Shown piece after piece: positions 17,340 through 25,443 of a stretch of 64,000 bases of DNA. The stretch covers positions 62,001 through 126,000 of the forward strand of contig NZ_VULO01000002.1 in the NCBI RefSeq assembly GCF_009696615.1, in the 5' to 3' direction. The DNA is from Scrofimicrobium canadense. Lineage in GTDB: Bacteria > Actinomycetota > Actinomycetes > Actinomycetales > Actinomycetaceae. The notes under the pieces are model-generated. The model made no database searches and was not told the origin of the DNA. It saw only the letters and a list, made by a program, of their open reading frames with translations. Numbering within the stretch: position 1 is the stretch's first letter; each line of letters starts with the position of its first letter. The position numbers and the translations under genes are program-made.

Positions 17340-17987
17340 GTGCGATATTTCACTCCAGGCGCTAATGTTTCCGAGCGAGGAGCGCTTCCACCGCCAGTCG
17401 CGGTGTCAACCGTTATTTTTGCGCTTCGAGAAGAAACATTGTCGCTGCCATTGGTTAAGAGAATCAAAGAACCCTATGGTGGCTTGTGGGCACTTCCTGG
17501 CGGTCCGGTAACGTGGGATGAATCGTTACTCCACATTGCGTATAGGACGCTGTATGACACAACTGGTTTGCAGCCTCAGTATTTGGAGCAACTTTATACT
17601 TTTGGGGAACCAGGCCGTAGCATTGCGCAAAGAGTCATTTCAATCGTCTATTGGGCACAACTGAATGATGCTCAAGCCAGTGCGAGTGCAGAAAATGTGC
17701 ATTGGTTTCCCGTTCGTTCCCTTCCACACATGGCCTTCGACCATGAGGAGATTATTCGTTATGCATTGCGTAGGTTGCAAGCAAAAGTTGAGCTGGCAGC
17801 AGGTTTTCTTCCGGAGACTTTCACGCTGGCACAGTTGCGGCACGTCTATGAGGAGATTCTTGGACACGCTTTAGATGTAGCAAATTTCAGGCGCCAAGTG
17901 CTCAAAGACGGGCATGTCATCGAGACAGGCGAAGTGATGGCTGGAAAGGCGCATCGTCCGGCAAAACTCTATCGAGCGGTTGAATAG
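17340..17987 (+). CDS. nrtR: NrtR-type Nudix transcriptional regulator of NAD metabolism
   Basis: 215 residues: an N-terminal Nudix-fold domain (about residues 15-140) and a C-terminal winged helix (about 145-210, FTLAQLRHVYEEILGHALDVANFRR region). The Nudix box is degenerate: the segment after GGPVTWDES reads RTLYDTTGL, lacking the catalytic REUXEE glutamates. It should therefore bind ADP-ribose or NAD-related ligands without hydrolysis, as known for NrtR. GTG at 17340 is chosen (AAAGG six bases upstream); the open frame extends further upstream, but only through niaP and the operator. Its 3' end overlaps the convergent GH13-like gene by 19 bases. Confidence 0.85.
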   Translation: MRYFTPGANVSERGALPPPVAVSTVIFALREETLSLPLVKRIKEPYGGLWALPGGPVTWDESLLHIAYRTLYDTTGLQPQYLEQLYTFGEPGRSIAQRVISIVYWAQLNDAQASASAENVHWFPVRSLPHMAFDHEEIIRYALRRLQAKVELAAGFLPETFTLAQLRHVYEEILGHALDVANFRRQVLKDGHVIETGEVMAGKAHRPAKLYRAVE

Positions 17988-19243
17988 TGTGCTGGGTCGA
18001 TAGGATCGGGACGTCCTGCCACAAACCATGCACAGCTTTCTGGCTCCACTACTGTGCCTTCGGCTGTCGATTCGAGAAACCCCCCAGAATACAGAAGAGG
18101 GGAATGATGATTAGGTACGGTAATTGACCGCGACGAAGTGTTCAAGACAACCATGATTGGACCGGAAAGATGGACGCTAGTTTGGTCGTTGGCCCAGGAT
18201 AATCCCTCAACAAACGCCAAGGTTGCTTTGCCGAGATCGTATTTTTTACGCAGATGTAAAACCGAGGAGGCGAGTCCGCGCTGGAACATGTTTAGGGGAG
18301 CGTTTCCCAGAGATAGAGCCAAGCGTGGCCTCCGAAGCTGGCTGACATGAACTGAACCGCCACACGTGAGATAAGGGAGATATATAGCTCCTGGAAGCGA
18401 TGCAGCAAAGGTAACCATTGCTGACGAGCGAGCCGCTGGGGCATCCTCTTCCCACGAACCTGCAATGGCACCCCGCAAACGCGGATTCTCTGCCCACGTT
18501 TTCAGCGAGGGGCGCCATGCTGCTGCGTGGCCCAAAGGGTCCCGGTCTTTATATGTCTGAGCAATTCGCTTCTGTAAAGATTGAGCTGACCAAGGAGATC
18601 CATAGAGGGCGTCATCCCTCAAATGATGAAACCAATCCTCGGTCAGGTGCCTATGGAAGAAGTCTGGATGAGAACGTGATGCCTCTGCACTGAGGATCGT
18701 TTGTGAGTCGAGATCAGCAAGCTCTGCAAGCTGTTGGTTCACTGTGCGAGAGAATTCTTCGCCACGTCGCGCGCCATCACCCAATTCGGGTGCGTCGACG
18801 ATGAGGCCAACATCGACTCCATCAACACCGGTGTTGAGAAGGGCACGCGTGCGTTCCACTAACACATGTGCATTATCCAACAGTTCCACCAGAGGCGGAG
18901 TGGCGGTTGGAGCTGTTACTTGGTCGTCGGGTGCAGCGACAACACGGACCATTACACGCAAATCGTTGCCGTGGGCTATATCTATTAGCTGTTTAAGATC
19001 GTGAGTTCTTCGCGTCACATCTGCCTCAGCTAAACGCAAGAGAACCGCATCAAACCCCAGCTTCCGTACAGGTGGGAGTTGCTCATGGAGAGCCGCCAAA
19101 TCGTCAGCTCCAAAGGCTCCCGGGAGGTCGCAGATCGCAGATGTCCTCCACCACGATGTTCCCGTCCCGCTTCCGCGATGAACCAGACGGGTGGTGTTGA
19201 GGACTTCTACCGGTCGAGTCACGTGTGTCCTTTTCTTGAGCAC
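17969..19243 (-). CDS. Degenerate GH13 (alpha-amylase fold)-like protein
   Basis: 424 residues. The pattern of a GH13 TIM barrel is recognisable (GFDAVLLRLAEAD; DLRVMVRVV; LNTGVDGVDVGLIVDAPEL; TILSAEAS; a C-terminal beta-rich domain with VVLNTSS). The canonical catalytic positions look altered. Region II lacks the usual R-x-D of GFRxD, region I lacks D-x-x-x-N-H, and the H-D of region IV is not visible; only a Glu equivalent (ILSAEA) remains. It may be a pseudoenzyme or act on an unusual substrate. Start GTG 19243; an in-frame GTG at 19222 with AAAAGGA upstream is an equally good start. No carbohydrate gene flanks it. Confidence 0.65.
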   Translation of the reverse strand: MLKKRTHVTRPVEVLNTTRLVHRGSGTGTSWWRTSAICDLPGAFGADDLAALHEQLPPVRKLGFDAVLLRLAEADVTRRTHDLKQLIDIAHGNDLRVMVRVVAAPDDQVTAPTATPPLVELLDNAHVLVERTRALLNTGVDGVDVGLIVDAPELGDGARRGEEFSRTVNQQLAELADLDSQTILSAEASRSHPDFFHRHLTEDWFHHLRDDALYGSPWSAQSLQKRIAQTYKDRDPLGHAAAWRPSLKTWAENPRLRGAIAGSWEEDAPAARSSAMVTFAASLPGAIYLPYLTCGGSVHVSQLRRPRLALSLGNAPLNMFQRGLASSVLHLRKKYDLGKATLAFVEGLSWANDQTSVHLSGPIMVVLNTSSRSITVPNHHSPLLYSGGFLESTAEGTVVEPESCAWFVAGRPDPIDPAHYSTAR

Positions 19244-19305
19244 TGTGGTTCCAAGCCTTTTCCATAATACGCTAGGGTTGAAAACTTTTTTAAATGGAGG
19301 TGGCA

Positions 19306-20547
19306 GTGGGCGACTCAGAGCTCTATGGTGCGAGGGCAGAACAGCGGTTTATCCCAGAAGCCCCCAAAGAATCTGCCCGAACCAGTTTTGAGCGCGATCG
19401 AGCGCGGATACTCCATAGTGCGGGATTCCGGCGGCTAGGTACAAAAACTCAGGTTCTGGGACCTTCTCAGGATGATTTTGTTCGGACTCGACTCACGCAC
19501 TCATTAGAAGTGGCCCAGATCGGTCGAGAGATTGGAAAAGAACTAGGTGCTGACCCAGATATTGTCGATGCGGCGTGCCTGGCGCATGACATGGGGCATC
19601 CTCCCTTTGGTCACAATGGGGAGCGGGCTTTAGACGAAGTGGCTGCCGACATTGGTGGGTTTGAAGGCAATGCGCAGACTTTTCGTCTCGTGGCCAGGCT
19701 GGAAGCAAAGACCATGCGGGGGGACCGTCCTGGCGGTCTCAATTTGACGAGGGCAACACTGGATGCAATCTGCAAGTATCCTTGGGCAAAAGGCGAGGGG
19801 CCTGATCGTGAAAAATCGACGCGCAAATATGGTGTCTATGAGGACGACAGGGACGTATTTGACTGGATGCGCCTTGAAGCACCGTCGGATCAAAGGTGCC
19901 TTGAAGCTCAAGTGATGGACTTTTCTGACGATGTGGCATATTCGGTTCACGACCTTGAGGACGCAGTTGTTACGGGACGCTGCGACATTTCTGCAATAGA
20001 TGTTGACGAGGTGGTAGAAGCGACAACACATTGGTACGGGGGCGACAGCGATGCGCTCAAAGAAGCCTTCGGTCGTGTGCGAAAACTCCCCTTTTGGGTG
20101 AGTGAATATACCGATTCTTACCGCGCTCGTGCAGCAATGAAAGACCTTACAAGTCAACTTATTGGCCGCTTTTGTTCTTCGGTAGTAGAGGCCACTAGAA
20201 AAGTCTATGGAGATGGTCGGCTAGGCAGATACCGCGCCTCACTGATTATTCCTGACCATACTCGCGATGAGGTACTTTTCTTGAAAGGGGTTGCTGTCCG
20301 ATATGTGATGGAGCCTCGAGAGGTAGAACCGGTGTATTACCAACAACGCACTCTTCTTTTTGACCTTGTCGATGCCTTGTATAACGCGGGCCCAGACGCT
20401 CTGGAGGCTCCTTTTGCTGAAGAGTGGCGAGCTAGCAGTGAAGAAGGGCGCTTACGAGCTGTAATTGACCAAGTGGCATGTCTAACAGACCTTTCGGCCG
20501 AGCAGTGGCATGCCCGAAACTGTGGGATGCTCTCAACACTGCTGTAG
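19306..20547 (+). CDS. dgt: Deoxyguanosinetriphosphate triphosphohydrolase-like protein
   Basis: About 413 residues of the HD-domain dNTPase family: dGTP (or other dNTP) to deoxynucleoside + triphosphate. Metal-binding HD residues are seen in TRLTHSLEVAQ and in AHDMGHPPFGHNGE, with later Asp in DFSDDVAYSVHDLED. I chose GTG at 19306 because a strong GGAGGT (19296-19301) lies upstream; ATG at 19294 overlaps that sequence and lacks its own. It is followed on the same strand by dnaG, a conserved actinobacterial arrangement linking nucleotide-pool control with replication priming. Confidence 0.92.
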   Translation: MGDSELYGARAEQRFIPEAPKESARTSFERDRARILHSAGFRRLGTKTQVLGPSQDDFVRTRLTHSLEVAQIGREIGKELGADPDIVDAACLAHDMGHPPFGHNGERALDEVAADIGGFEGNAQTFRLVARLEAKTMRGDRPGGLNLTRATLDAICKYPWAKGEGPDREKSTRKYGVYEDDRDVFDWMRLEAPSDQRCLEAQVMDFSDDVAYSVHDLEDAVVTGRCDISAIDVDEVVEATTHWYGGDSDALKEAFGRVRKLPFWVSEYTDSYRARAAMKDLTSQLIGRFCSSVVEATRKVYGDGRLGRYRASLIIPDHTRDEVLFLKGVAVRYVMEPREVEPVYYQQRTLLFDLVDALYNAGPDALEAPFAEEWRASSEEGRLRAVIDQVACLTDLSAEQWHARNCGMLSTLL

Positions 20548-20599
20548 CCCGCAGCGAAAGCAGTACTGCGGCATGGAGGAGACACGTAGACTGTCCAGT

Positions 20600-22495
20600 A
20601 TGGCCGGGCTGATTCGTAAGGAAGACATCCGAGAGGTGCGTGAAAAGGCGCGCATTGAGGACATCGTCGGGCAACATGTGCAGTTGCGTTCAGCTGGCAG
20701 TGGATCCATGAAGGGATTGTGTCCGTTTCACGACGAGCGTACCCCGTCTTTTCATGTGCGGCCTCAGCTGGGATATTGGCACTGCTTCGGGTGTAACGAG
20801 GGTGGCGATGTCATTAGCTTCGTGATGAAGCATGATCATCTCGATTTTTCTGAAGCCGTCGAATACCTAGCCAGTAAAACCGGGGTGACGTTACATTATG
20901 AGTCCGGTGGTCGTGCGCGCCGGGAGGAACCTGGAAGGCGGGGACGTCTCCTTGAAGCAAATGCCCTTGCGGATGAATATTATCGCGGACAACTAGAATC
21001 TGCTGATGCGCAACACGCGCGCTCTTTTCTGGAGTCGCGCCACTTTACTCGTGAGCAGTGGGAGAGATTTGGTGTCGGATATGCGCCGAGTCCATGGGAT
21101 TCTCTGACGCGATATTTGCGTGGGAAGGGATTCACTGATGCCGAGCTCACCACTGCGGGTCTCGCTGTCCAAGGTAACAGGGGACTCTACGATCGCTTTC
21201 GTGACAGGGTTATCTGGCCCATTCGCGACCTTACGGGGGCTACTGTGGGTTTTGGAGCTCGCCGGTTGGGAGAGGATCCAAACTCGCCGAAATATCTCAA
21301 CACTCCAGAAACTCCTCTCTACCACAAGTCGCAGGTTCTTTACGGACTTGACCTGGCAAAACGTTCGATTTCTAAGCAGCGACGGGTCGTCATTGTTGAG
21401 GGATATACGGATGTGATGGCTGCTCATTTAGCTGGTGAAACGACGGCAATTGCCACGTGTGGTACTGCTTTTGGATCAGATCACGTTTCGGTGGTTCGCC
21501 GGTTACTTGGTGACAGTGCAGACCCGGCTGCAGGTGTGGTTCTCACTTCTGGTAAAGCTATTGGGGGAGAAATTATCTTCACCTTTGATGGTGATGAGGC
21601 CGGGCGCGCTGCAGCCCGAAAGGTATATGGTGAAGACCAACGTTTTGCTACACAAACCTTTGTTGCTATTGAAGCCCATGGGATGGATCCCTGTGATTTA
21701 CGCATAGCCCAGGGGGATGCAGCTGTGCGTCAGTTGATTGAGTCACGCGTACCGCTTTTCGAATTTGTTCTCAAGAGCGTACTTGCCTCTCTTGACTTGA
21801 GTACTGCCGAGGGGCGCGTGGCAGGTGTGAGGGTAACTGCCCCGGTTTTAGCCGGTATCCGCGATGTTGCTTTGCGAGCAGAGTATGTTCGCATAGTTGC
21901 TGGCTGGTTGGGAGTTGATCCAGCGTCGGTGAAAAATGAGATGAGACAAGGAACGACGAGAGCATCGACACCTCGAGCTCAGGAAAGTGATCCAGTTGCT
22001 AAAGCCGAGCGCCAGGCTTTGGTTGCTTTGTTACAGAGGCCTTTAGATATGGTGGGTTCAGGTTTTGAAGATCTGGGATCAGATGCCTACACAGTACCCC
22101 TGCATCAGGCAATACACGAAGCTATCGAAGCCACGGGTGGGCTCGATGTGTTCCTTGACTTTTTGGCCTCGGCTGAGGCGGAAGCAGGAGTTGGAGAGGA
22201 CTCCGTAAACCTGGCTACTCGGCGTTGGCTCGATGAAATCCGAGCTGGGGCGGATTCAGTGGTGGCTGAGGCCCTCACCCATATTGCTGTGGAGCCGCTT
22301 CCTTGTGATGAGGAGGATGCGCGAGATTTTGCATTGGGCGTGATGAAATCTTTGGTAAGACGGGGGCTTACGCGGGAAACTGCTGCACTACGCAGGCAAC
22401 TGCGTCGAATGGATACAGATGACCCTGCCTATGAGGATACTTTCGCCCGCATCATTGAACTAGACACGAAGCGCCGCGCACTCGCTGAATCGTGA
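20600..22495 (+). CDS. dnaG: DNA primase
   Basis: About 631 residues. Synthesises RNA primers for lagging-strand replication together with DnaB. Seen: the CHC2 zinc ribbon (LCPFHDERTPSFHV, then WHCFGC), the primase core with the TOPRIM motifs VVIVEGYTDVMAAH and FTFDGDEAGRAAARK, and a C-terminal helicase-interaction region. The start is uncertain. The conserved N-terminus begins MAGLIRKEDI at 20600, but the strong GGAGGAGA lies 18 bases upstream, a spacing that does not fit; ATG 20573 would add nine residues, and CTG 20591 would have ideal spacing. Downstream of dgt by about 50 bases. Confidence 0.95.
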   Translation: MAGLIRKEDIREVREKARIEDIVGQHVQLRSAGSGSMKGLCPFHDERTPSFHVRPQLGYWHCFGCNEGGDVISFVMKHDHLDFSEAVEYLASKTGVTLHYESGGRARREEPGRRGRLLEANALADEYYRGQLESADAQHARSFLESRHFTREQWERFGVGYAPSPWDSLTRYLRGKGFTDAELTTAGLAVQGNRGLYDRFRDRVIWPIRDLTGATVGFGARRLGEDPNSPKYLNTPETPLYHKSQVLYGLDLAKRSISKQRRVVIVEGYTDVMAAHLAGETTAIATCGTAFGSDHVSVVRRLLGDSADPAAGVVLTSGKAIGGEIIFTFDGDEAGRAAARKVYGEDQRFATQTFVAIEAHGMDPCDLRIAQGDAAVRQLIESRVPLFEFVLKSVLASLDLSTAEGRVAGVRVTAPVLAGIRDVALRAEYVRIVAGWLGVDPASVKNEMRQGTTRASTPRAQESDPVAKAERQALVALLQRPLDMVGSGFEDLGSDAYTVPLHQAIHEAIEATGGLDVFLDFLASAEAEAGVGEDSVNLATRRWLDEIRAGADSVVAEALTHIAVEPLPCDEEDARDFALGVMKSLVRRGLTRETAALRRQLRRMDTDDPAYEDTFARIIELDTKRRALAES

Positions 22496-22529
22496 GCAGG
22501 GCACTTCTGGCAACTCTCCGCAATACAAT

Positions 22530-22573
22530 GATGTACCTGCTGTATGTATCGCAAATGTCGCAACAGGTACATC
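22530..22573. repeat. 10-base inverted repeat after dnaG
   Basis: Seen: GATGTACCTG (22530-22539) and its exact complement CAGGTACATC (22564-22573) separated by 24 bases. It begins 35 bases after the dnaG stop. It has no following T-run, so it is not a standard intrinsic terminator; a Rho-assisted terminator, an mRNA-stabilising stem or a protein site are possible. Confidence 0.5.
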
Positions 22574-22587
22574 AGTGACATATGCAA

Positions 22588-22627
22588 AAAGTGCTGGGCA
22601 TGTCCTTTAAGACACACCCAGCACTTT
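22588..22627 (-). terminator. Intrinsic terminator of the small lipoprotein gene
   Basis: Seen: 11-base arms AAAGTGCTGGG (22588-22598) and CCCAGCACTTT (22617-22627) around a loop that can pair further (TGTC/GACA). Read on the minus strand, the stem is followed by a T-run (TTTTTGC), placing a classical terminator directly downstream of the lipoprotein stop at 22653. It may also stop transcription arriving from dnaG on the other strand, though that side has no long T-run. Confidence 0.8.
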
Positions 22628-22652
22628 GGGGGTTTACTGCTCTATATGGTCT

Positions 22653-22889
22653 TTACTTGCTCTGTGTTGACGAGTCTGAGCCTGCGCTCTGGGTGTCCTT
22701 CTCGTCTGTGGTTGAGCTGTCCTTCTTTGAGGAATTCTCTGTCTTGGTGTCAGTGGTGGAGGTTTCCGTCTGTGACTGTGTAGTCTCGCTGCCAGAAGCA
22801 GGAGCCTTGTCGCCCTCGGCACCACAAGCGGTGAGAGTGCCCATAAGAAGAAGACCAGTTGTTGCTACTGCGATTAGTTTCTTGTTCAT
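22653..22889 (-). CDS. Tiny Ser/Thr-rich lipoprotein
   Basis: 78 residues: a positively charged start (MNKKL), a hydrophobic signal segment, the lipobox LTAC, then a low-complexity tail rich in Ser, Thr, Asp, Lys and Gln with no fold visible. It should be lipid-anchored outside the membrane as a flexible tether. It lies 108 bases downstream of the sensor kinase gene on the same strand and ends at a strong terminator, so it may belong to the two-component regulon (inference). Start ATG 22889 has GTGGAG upstream. A longer open frame on the plus strand across the same bases is not credible because it lacks any protein-like pattern. Confidence 0.72.
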   Translation of the reverse strand: MNKKLIAVATTGLLLMGTLTACGAEGDKAPASGSETTQSQTETSTTDTKTENSSKKDSSTTDEKDTQSAGSDSSTQSK

Positions 22890-22997
22890 GGCTCCACGTT
22901 ACGATGAATTCGAGACCTCAATGGAGCTTTTTACCTATCCGCAACGGTCTTCACAGATGTCCCAAAGACTCTTCTTATATTCATCACAGGTTGCTCC

Positions 22998-24503
22998 TTA
23001 CTTCCGTAAGTTGGTGGGAATTACGAGAGTAAACGTTGTGTGACCAGGGTTACTGTCTACAGTTATTGTGAAGCCTTGTGCCTTAGCTAGAGACTGTGCG
23101 ATCGCCAATCCCAATCCCAAGGTTCCTCGATTTCTCGTCTTTTCAGTTCCGGGGGGGACCTGAGAGAACCGATCAAAAATCATTTCCTGGGCTTGTTGCG
23201 GAATGCCGGGACCGTTGTCGGAAACTCGTACGTGCACCGCATCTGCATCACAGTGTACTGACAGCTCAATGAGTGAACCTTCCTGCGTGTGGTGGTGAGA
23301 ATTCGACAAAAGATTGAGGATTATCTGTCCCAATGCGTCTGAGTTACCGATGATCACAATGCTGGAGTCGGGCAGTTGCTCTTGCCACTGGTGTTCAGGG
23401 TAGGCAATACGGGCATCGTGAAAAACTGTTTTCACGAGAGCTATTAAGTCGATCTCTTCCAGTGAAAGAGTGGGGCCCGAGTCTAATTTTGCAAGCAGGA
23501 TGAGACTTTCTACAAGGCGATTCATGCGTTGCGATTCAGCATGAATGCGATCTAAGGCAAAGCGAACGTCAGGGTCAAGACTCTCATCGTCAGCGTACAG
23601 TTCAGAATATCCGCGTATCGACGAAAGCGGATTACGAAGTTCATGACTGACATCTGCTAGAAATCGTCGCATAGAGTCCTCAGCCCGATGGCGAGCAGAT
23701 AAGGCCTGTCCTACGTGAGATAAGAGATCGTTGAATGCCAGGCTGACGCGATCTGCCTCGCTTTGGGAATCCGGGTTCACTGCACGTACTCGGTCAGCGA
23801 GAAGGGGAGTGAGATCTTCTAGAGGAGTACTAGTAATTTTGTCTGCCACGGCTACGACGGTCTCTAGGGGAGCCAACGAGCGAACGATGAGGCGATAGGC
23901 GATAAAAACTCCTAGGCCTGCAGAGATCGCACCTGCGATGAGTTCCCACCATAAAAATACCTCTACTATTGCTACGCCATCATTGACGCCTACACCGCTA
24001 ATAGCTGTGATGAGGGGCGACTCGGGGCCATCGAGGACCACTGGGGAGGCAAGGAAGGCGTAGGAATCAGTCTCGTTGATGCGAAGTTGGGGGGAGTAAG
24101 AGTTCACCTCCACTGCGGAAAGTACTGTTGCAATTTCATCTACTCTCAGGCGGCGTAAGGTGAAATCGGAACTGAGTAGAGAAGAAAAAACAACCTTATT
24201 ATCGGACAAAATTAGGTAAAAACCATCAGGAGGGGGAATGAGGTTTTCTTCTCCCGTAAAAACCAAGTTTTGTCCGTCGAGTTCTCCCTCATTGATTATG
24301 CGGTTAGTAAGATTCTCTTGTGCAAGATATAGGGTCTTTTCAGCCTGTTTTGCTAGTGCTTGCTGCATGACAAAGGCGAAAAGTAGTGATAGAAGTGCTG
24401 TCACTAGCAGAATAAGTGAGCCAATTGCCACTCCTAGACTTACCCGTAGGGGGCGCCGTCGCAGCCACCCAGTATTCAAGGCGTTAAGGTGCATATTGGC
24501 CAC
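22998..24503 (-). CDS. Two-component sensor histidine kinase
   Basis: 501 residues. Two membrane spans (about 22-48 and 180-203) flank an extracytoplasmic sensing region of roughly 130 residues. A HAMP-like linker follows (IAYRLIVRSLAPLETVVAVAD). The phospho-acceptor H-box is FLADVSHELRNPLSSIRGY, and the ATPase has N-box LLSNSHHH, G1 VSDNGPGIP and G2 GLGLAIAQ. It is encoded nine bases after the response regulator. Architecture resembles TrcS/PrrB-type actinobacterial kinases; the signal is unknown. Start GTG 24503, with an internal ATG (MHLN) as alternative. Confidence 0.93.
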   Translation of the reverse strand: MANMHLNALNTGWLRRRPLRVSLGVAIGSLILLVTALLSLLFAFVMQQALAKQAEKTLYLAQENLTNRIINEGELDGQNLVFTGEENLIPPPDGFYLILSDNKVVFSSLLSSDFTLRRLRVDEIATVLSAVEVNSYSPQLRINETDSYAFLASPVVLDGPESPLITAISGVGVNDGVAIVEVFLWWELIAGAISAGLGVFIAYRLIVRSLAPLETVVAVADKITSTPLEDLTPLLADRVRAVNPDSQSEADRVSLAFNDLLSHVGQALSARHRAEDSMRRFLADVSHELRNPLSSIRGYSELYADDESLDPDVRFALDRIHAESQRMNRLVESLILLAKLDSGPTLSLEEIDLIALVKTVFHDARIAYPEHQWQEQLPDSSIVIIGNSDALGQIILNLLSNSHHHTQEGSLIELSVHCDADAVHVRVSDNGPGIPQQAQEMIFDRFSQVPPGTEKTRNRGTLGLGLAIAQSLAKAQGFTITVDSNPGHTTFTLVIPTNLRK

Positions 24504-24512
24504 TCGCGTGAA

Positions 24513-25232
24513 TTAGGAAGGAATATCTGACTTGAGAACATATCCGGCTCCACGAATCGTATGAATCATAGGATTCGCATCTGCGTCTATTTTCTTTCGT
24601 AGATAAGAGATATAGAGCTCGACCAAATTGGAGTTATCGTCTTCTTCGCGACCCCACACTTCTTTGAGAATTTCACTTTTTGTGACAATACTGCCAGCCT
24701 TCGACATGAGGAACTTCAATAACGAAAATTCGGTAACGGTCAGCTGCACGTGCCGTTCACCCCGTGTAACAGTGAAACTGTTCTCGTCAAGTTCTAGGCT
24801 TCCCACGTGAAGTTGGCCTTTGCTGCTGGGCGAGAGGACTGTACTTCGTCGCAGGAGTGCATGAAGACGGACCACTACTTCCTTGATCGAAAAGGGTTTA
24901 GTGACATAATCGTCACCTCCGGCAGCGATGCCATCAATCCTATCCTCAACGTCACTGTTTGCGGTAAGAAAGAGGACCATTGCATCATTCCCTTCCCGTC
25001 GTATAGTTTCAAGAACTTGCATCCCATCAATATCAGGCAAGATGACATCAAGAACTATGAGGTGAGGCCGGAACTCGCGCGCCTGCAAAACTGCTTCGGC
25101 TCCCGTACCAACGGTCACCACATCCCAGCCCTCTTTGAGTAGAACAGTCTTAAGAAGTACTTGCAGACTGGGTTCATCGTCTACGACGAGTACCCGAACC
25201 ATCTGCTGGGGCTCCACTGCTTCCGACTTCAC
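24513..25232 (-). CDS. OmpR/PhoB-family response regulator
   Basis: 239 residues: a receiver domain (acidic pocket DDE in VVDDEPS, phospho-acceptor Asp in LIVLDVILPD, Lys in YVTKPFS) and a C-terminal winged-helix DNA-binding domain (VTEFSLLKFLMSKAGSIVTKSEI, cited as landmarks VTEFSLLKFL and VTKSEI; ending RGAGYVLK). It is the partner of the kinase encoded directly downstream. GTG at 25232 has AGAGAGG upstream; ATG (MVRVLVV) ten residues in is an alternative. Target genes are unknown, though the lipoprotein downstream of the kinase is a candidate. Confidence 0.94.
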   Translation of the reverse strand: MKSEAVEPQQMVRVLVVDDEPSLQVLLKTVLLKEGWDVVTVGTGAEAVLQAREFRPHLIVLDVILPDIDGMQVLETIRREGNDAMVLFLTANSDVEDRIDGIAAGGDDYVTKPFSIKEVVVRLHALLRRSTVLSPSSKGQLHVGSLELDENSFTVTRGERHVQLTVTEFSLLKFLMSKAGSIVTKSEILKEVWGREEDDNSNLVELYISYLRKKIDADANPMIHTIRGAGYVLKSDIPS

Positions 25233-25443
25233 GCACTAGCCTCTCTGTTCATCGCCGAAATCAATGTTCGACAGCGTTCCCATCACCACGATCACGGCTT
25301 TTGCAGATCTTCAGCTTACGCTGACAGCTCCTCGAGGGGTACTGGAGGGACGTGCGGATCTCAGGTGACCACATGGCGGGAAAGCACACGTGTTTCAAGA
25401 GACACAAGCGAGTAGGACAAAACCTGGCACTAAGATCAATGAC

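Noticed and set aside
22582-23043. Plus-strand 153-codon frame over the lipoprotein gene
   Set aside because: The minus strand has a clear lipobox protein, ribosome site and terminator; the plus frame has none.
25240-25443. Possible SAH riboswitch before the SAHH-like gene
   Set aside because: I could not find the conserved core or stem pattern of the SAH or SAM riboswitch classes; only short chance palindromes are visible.
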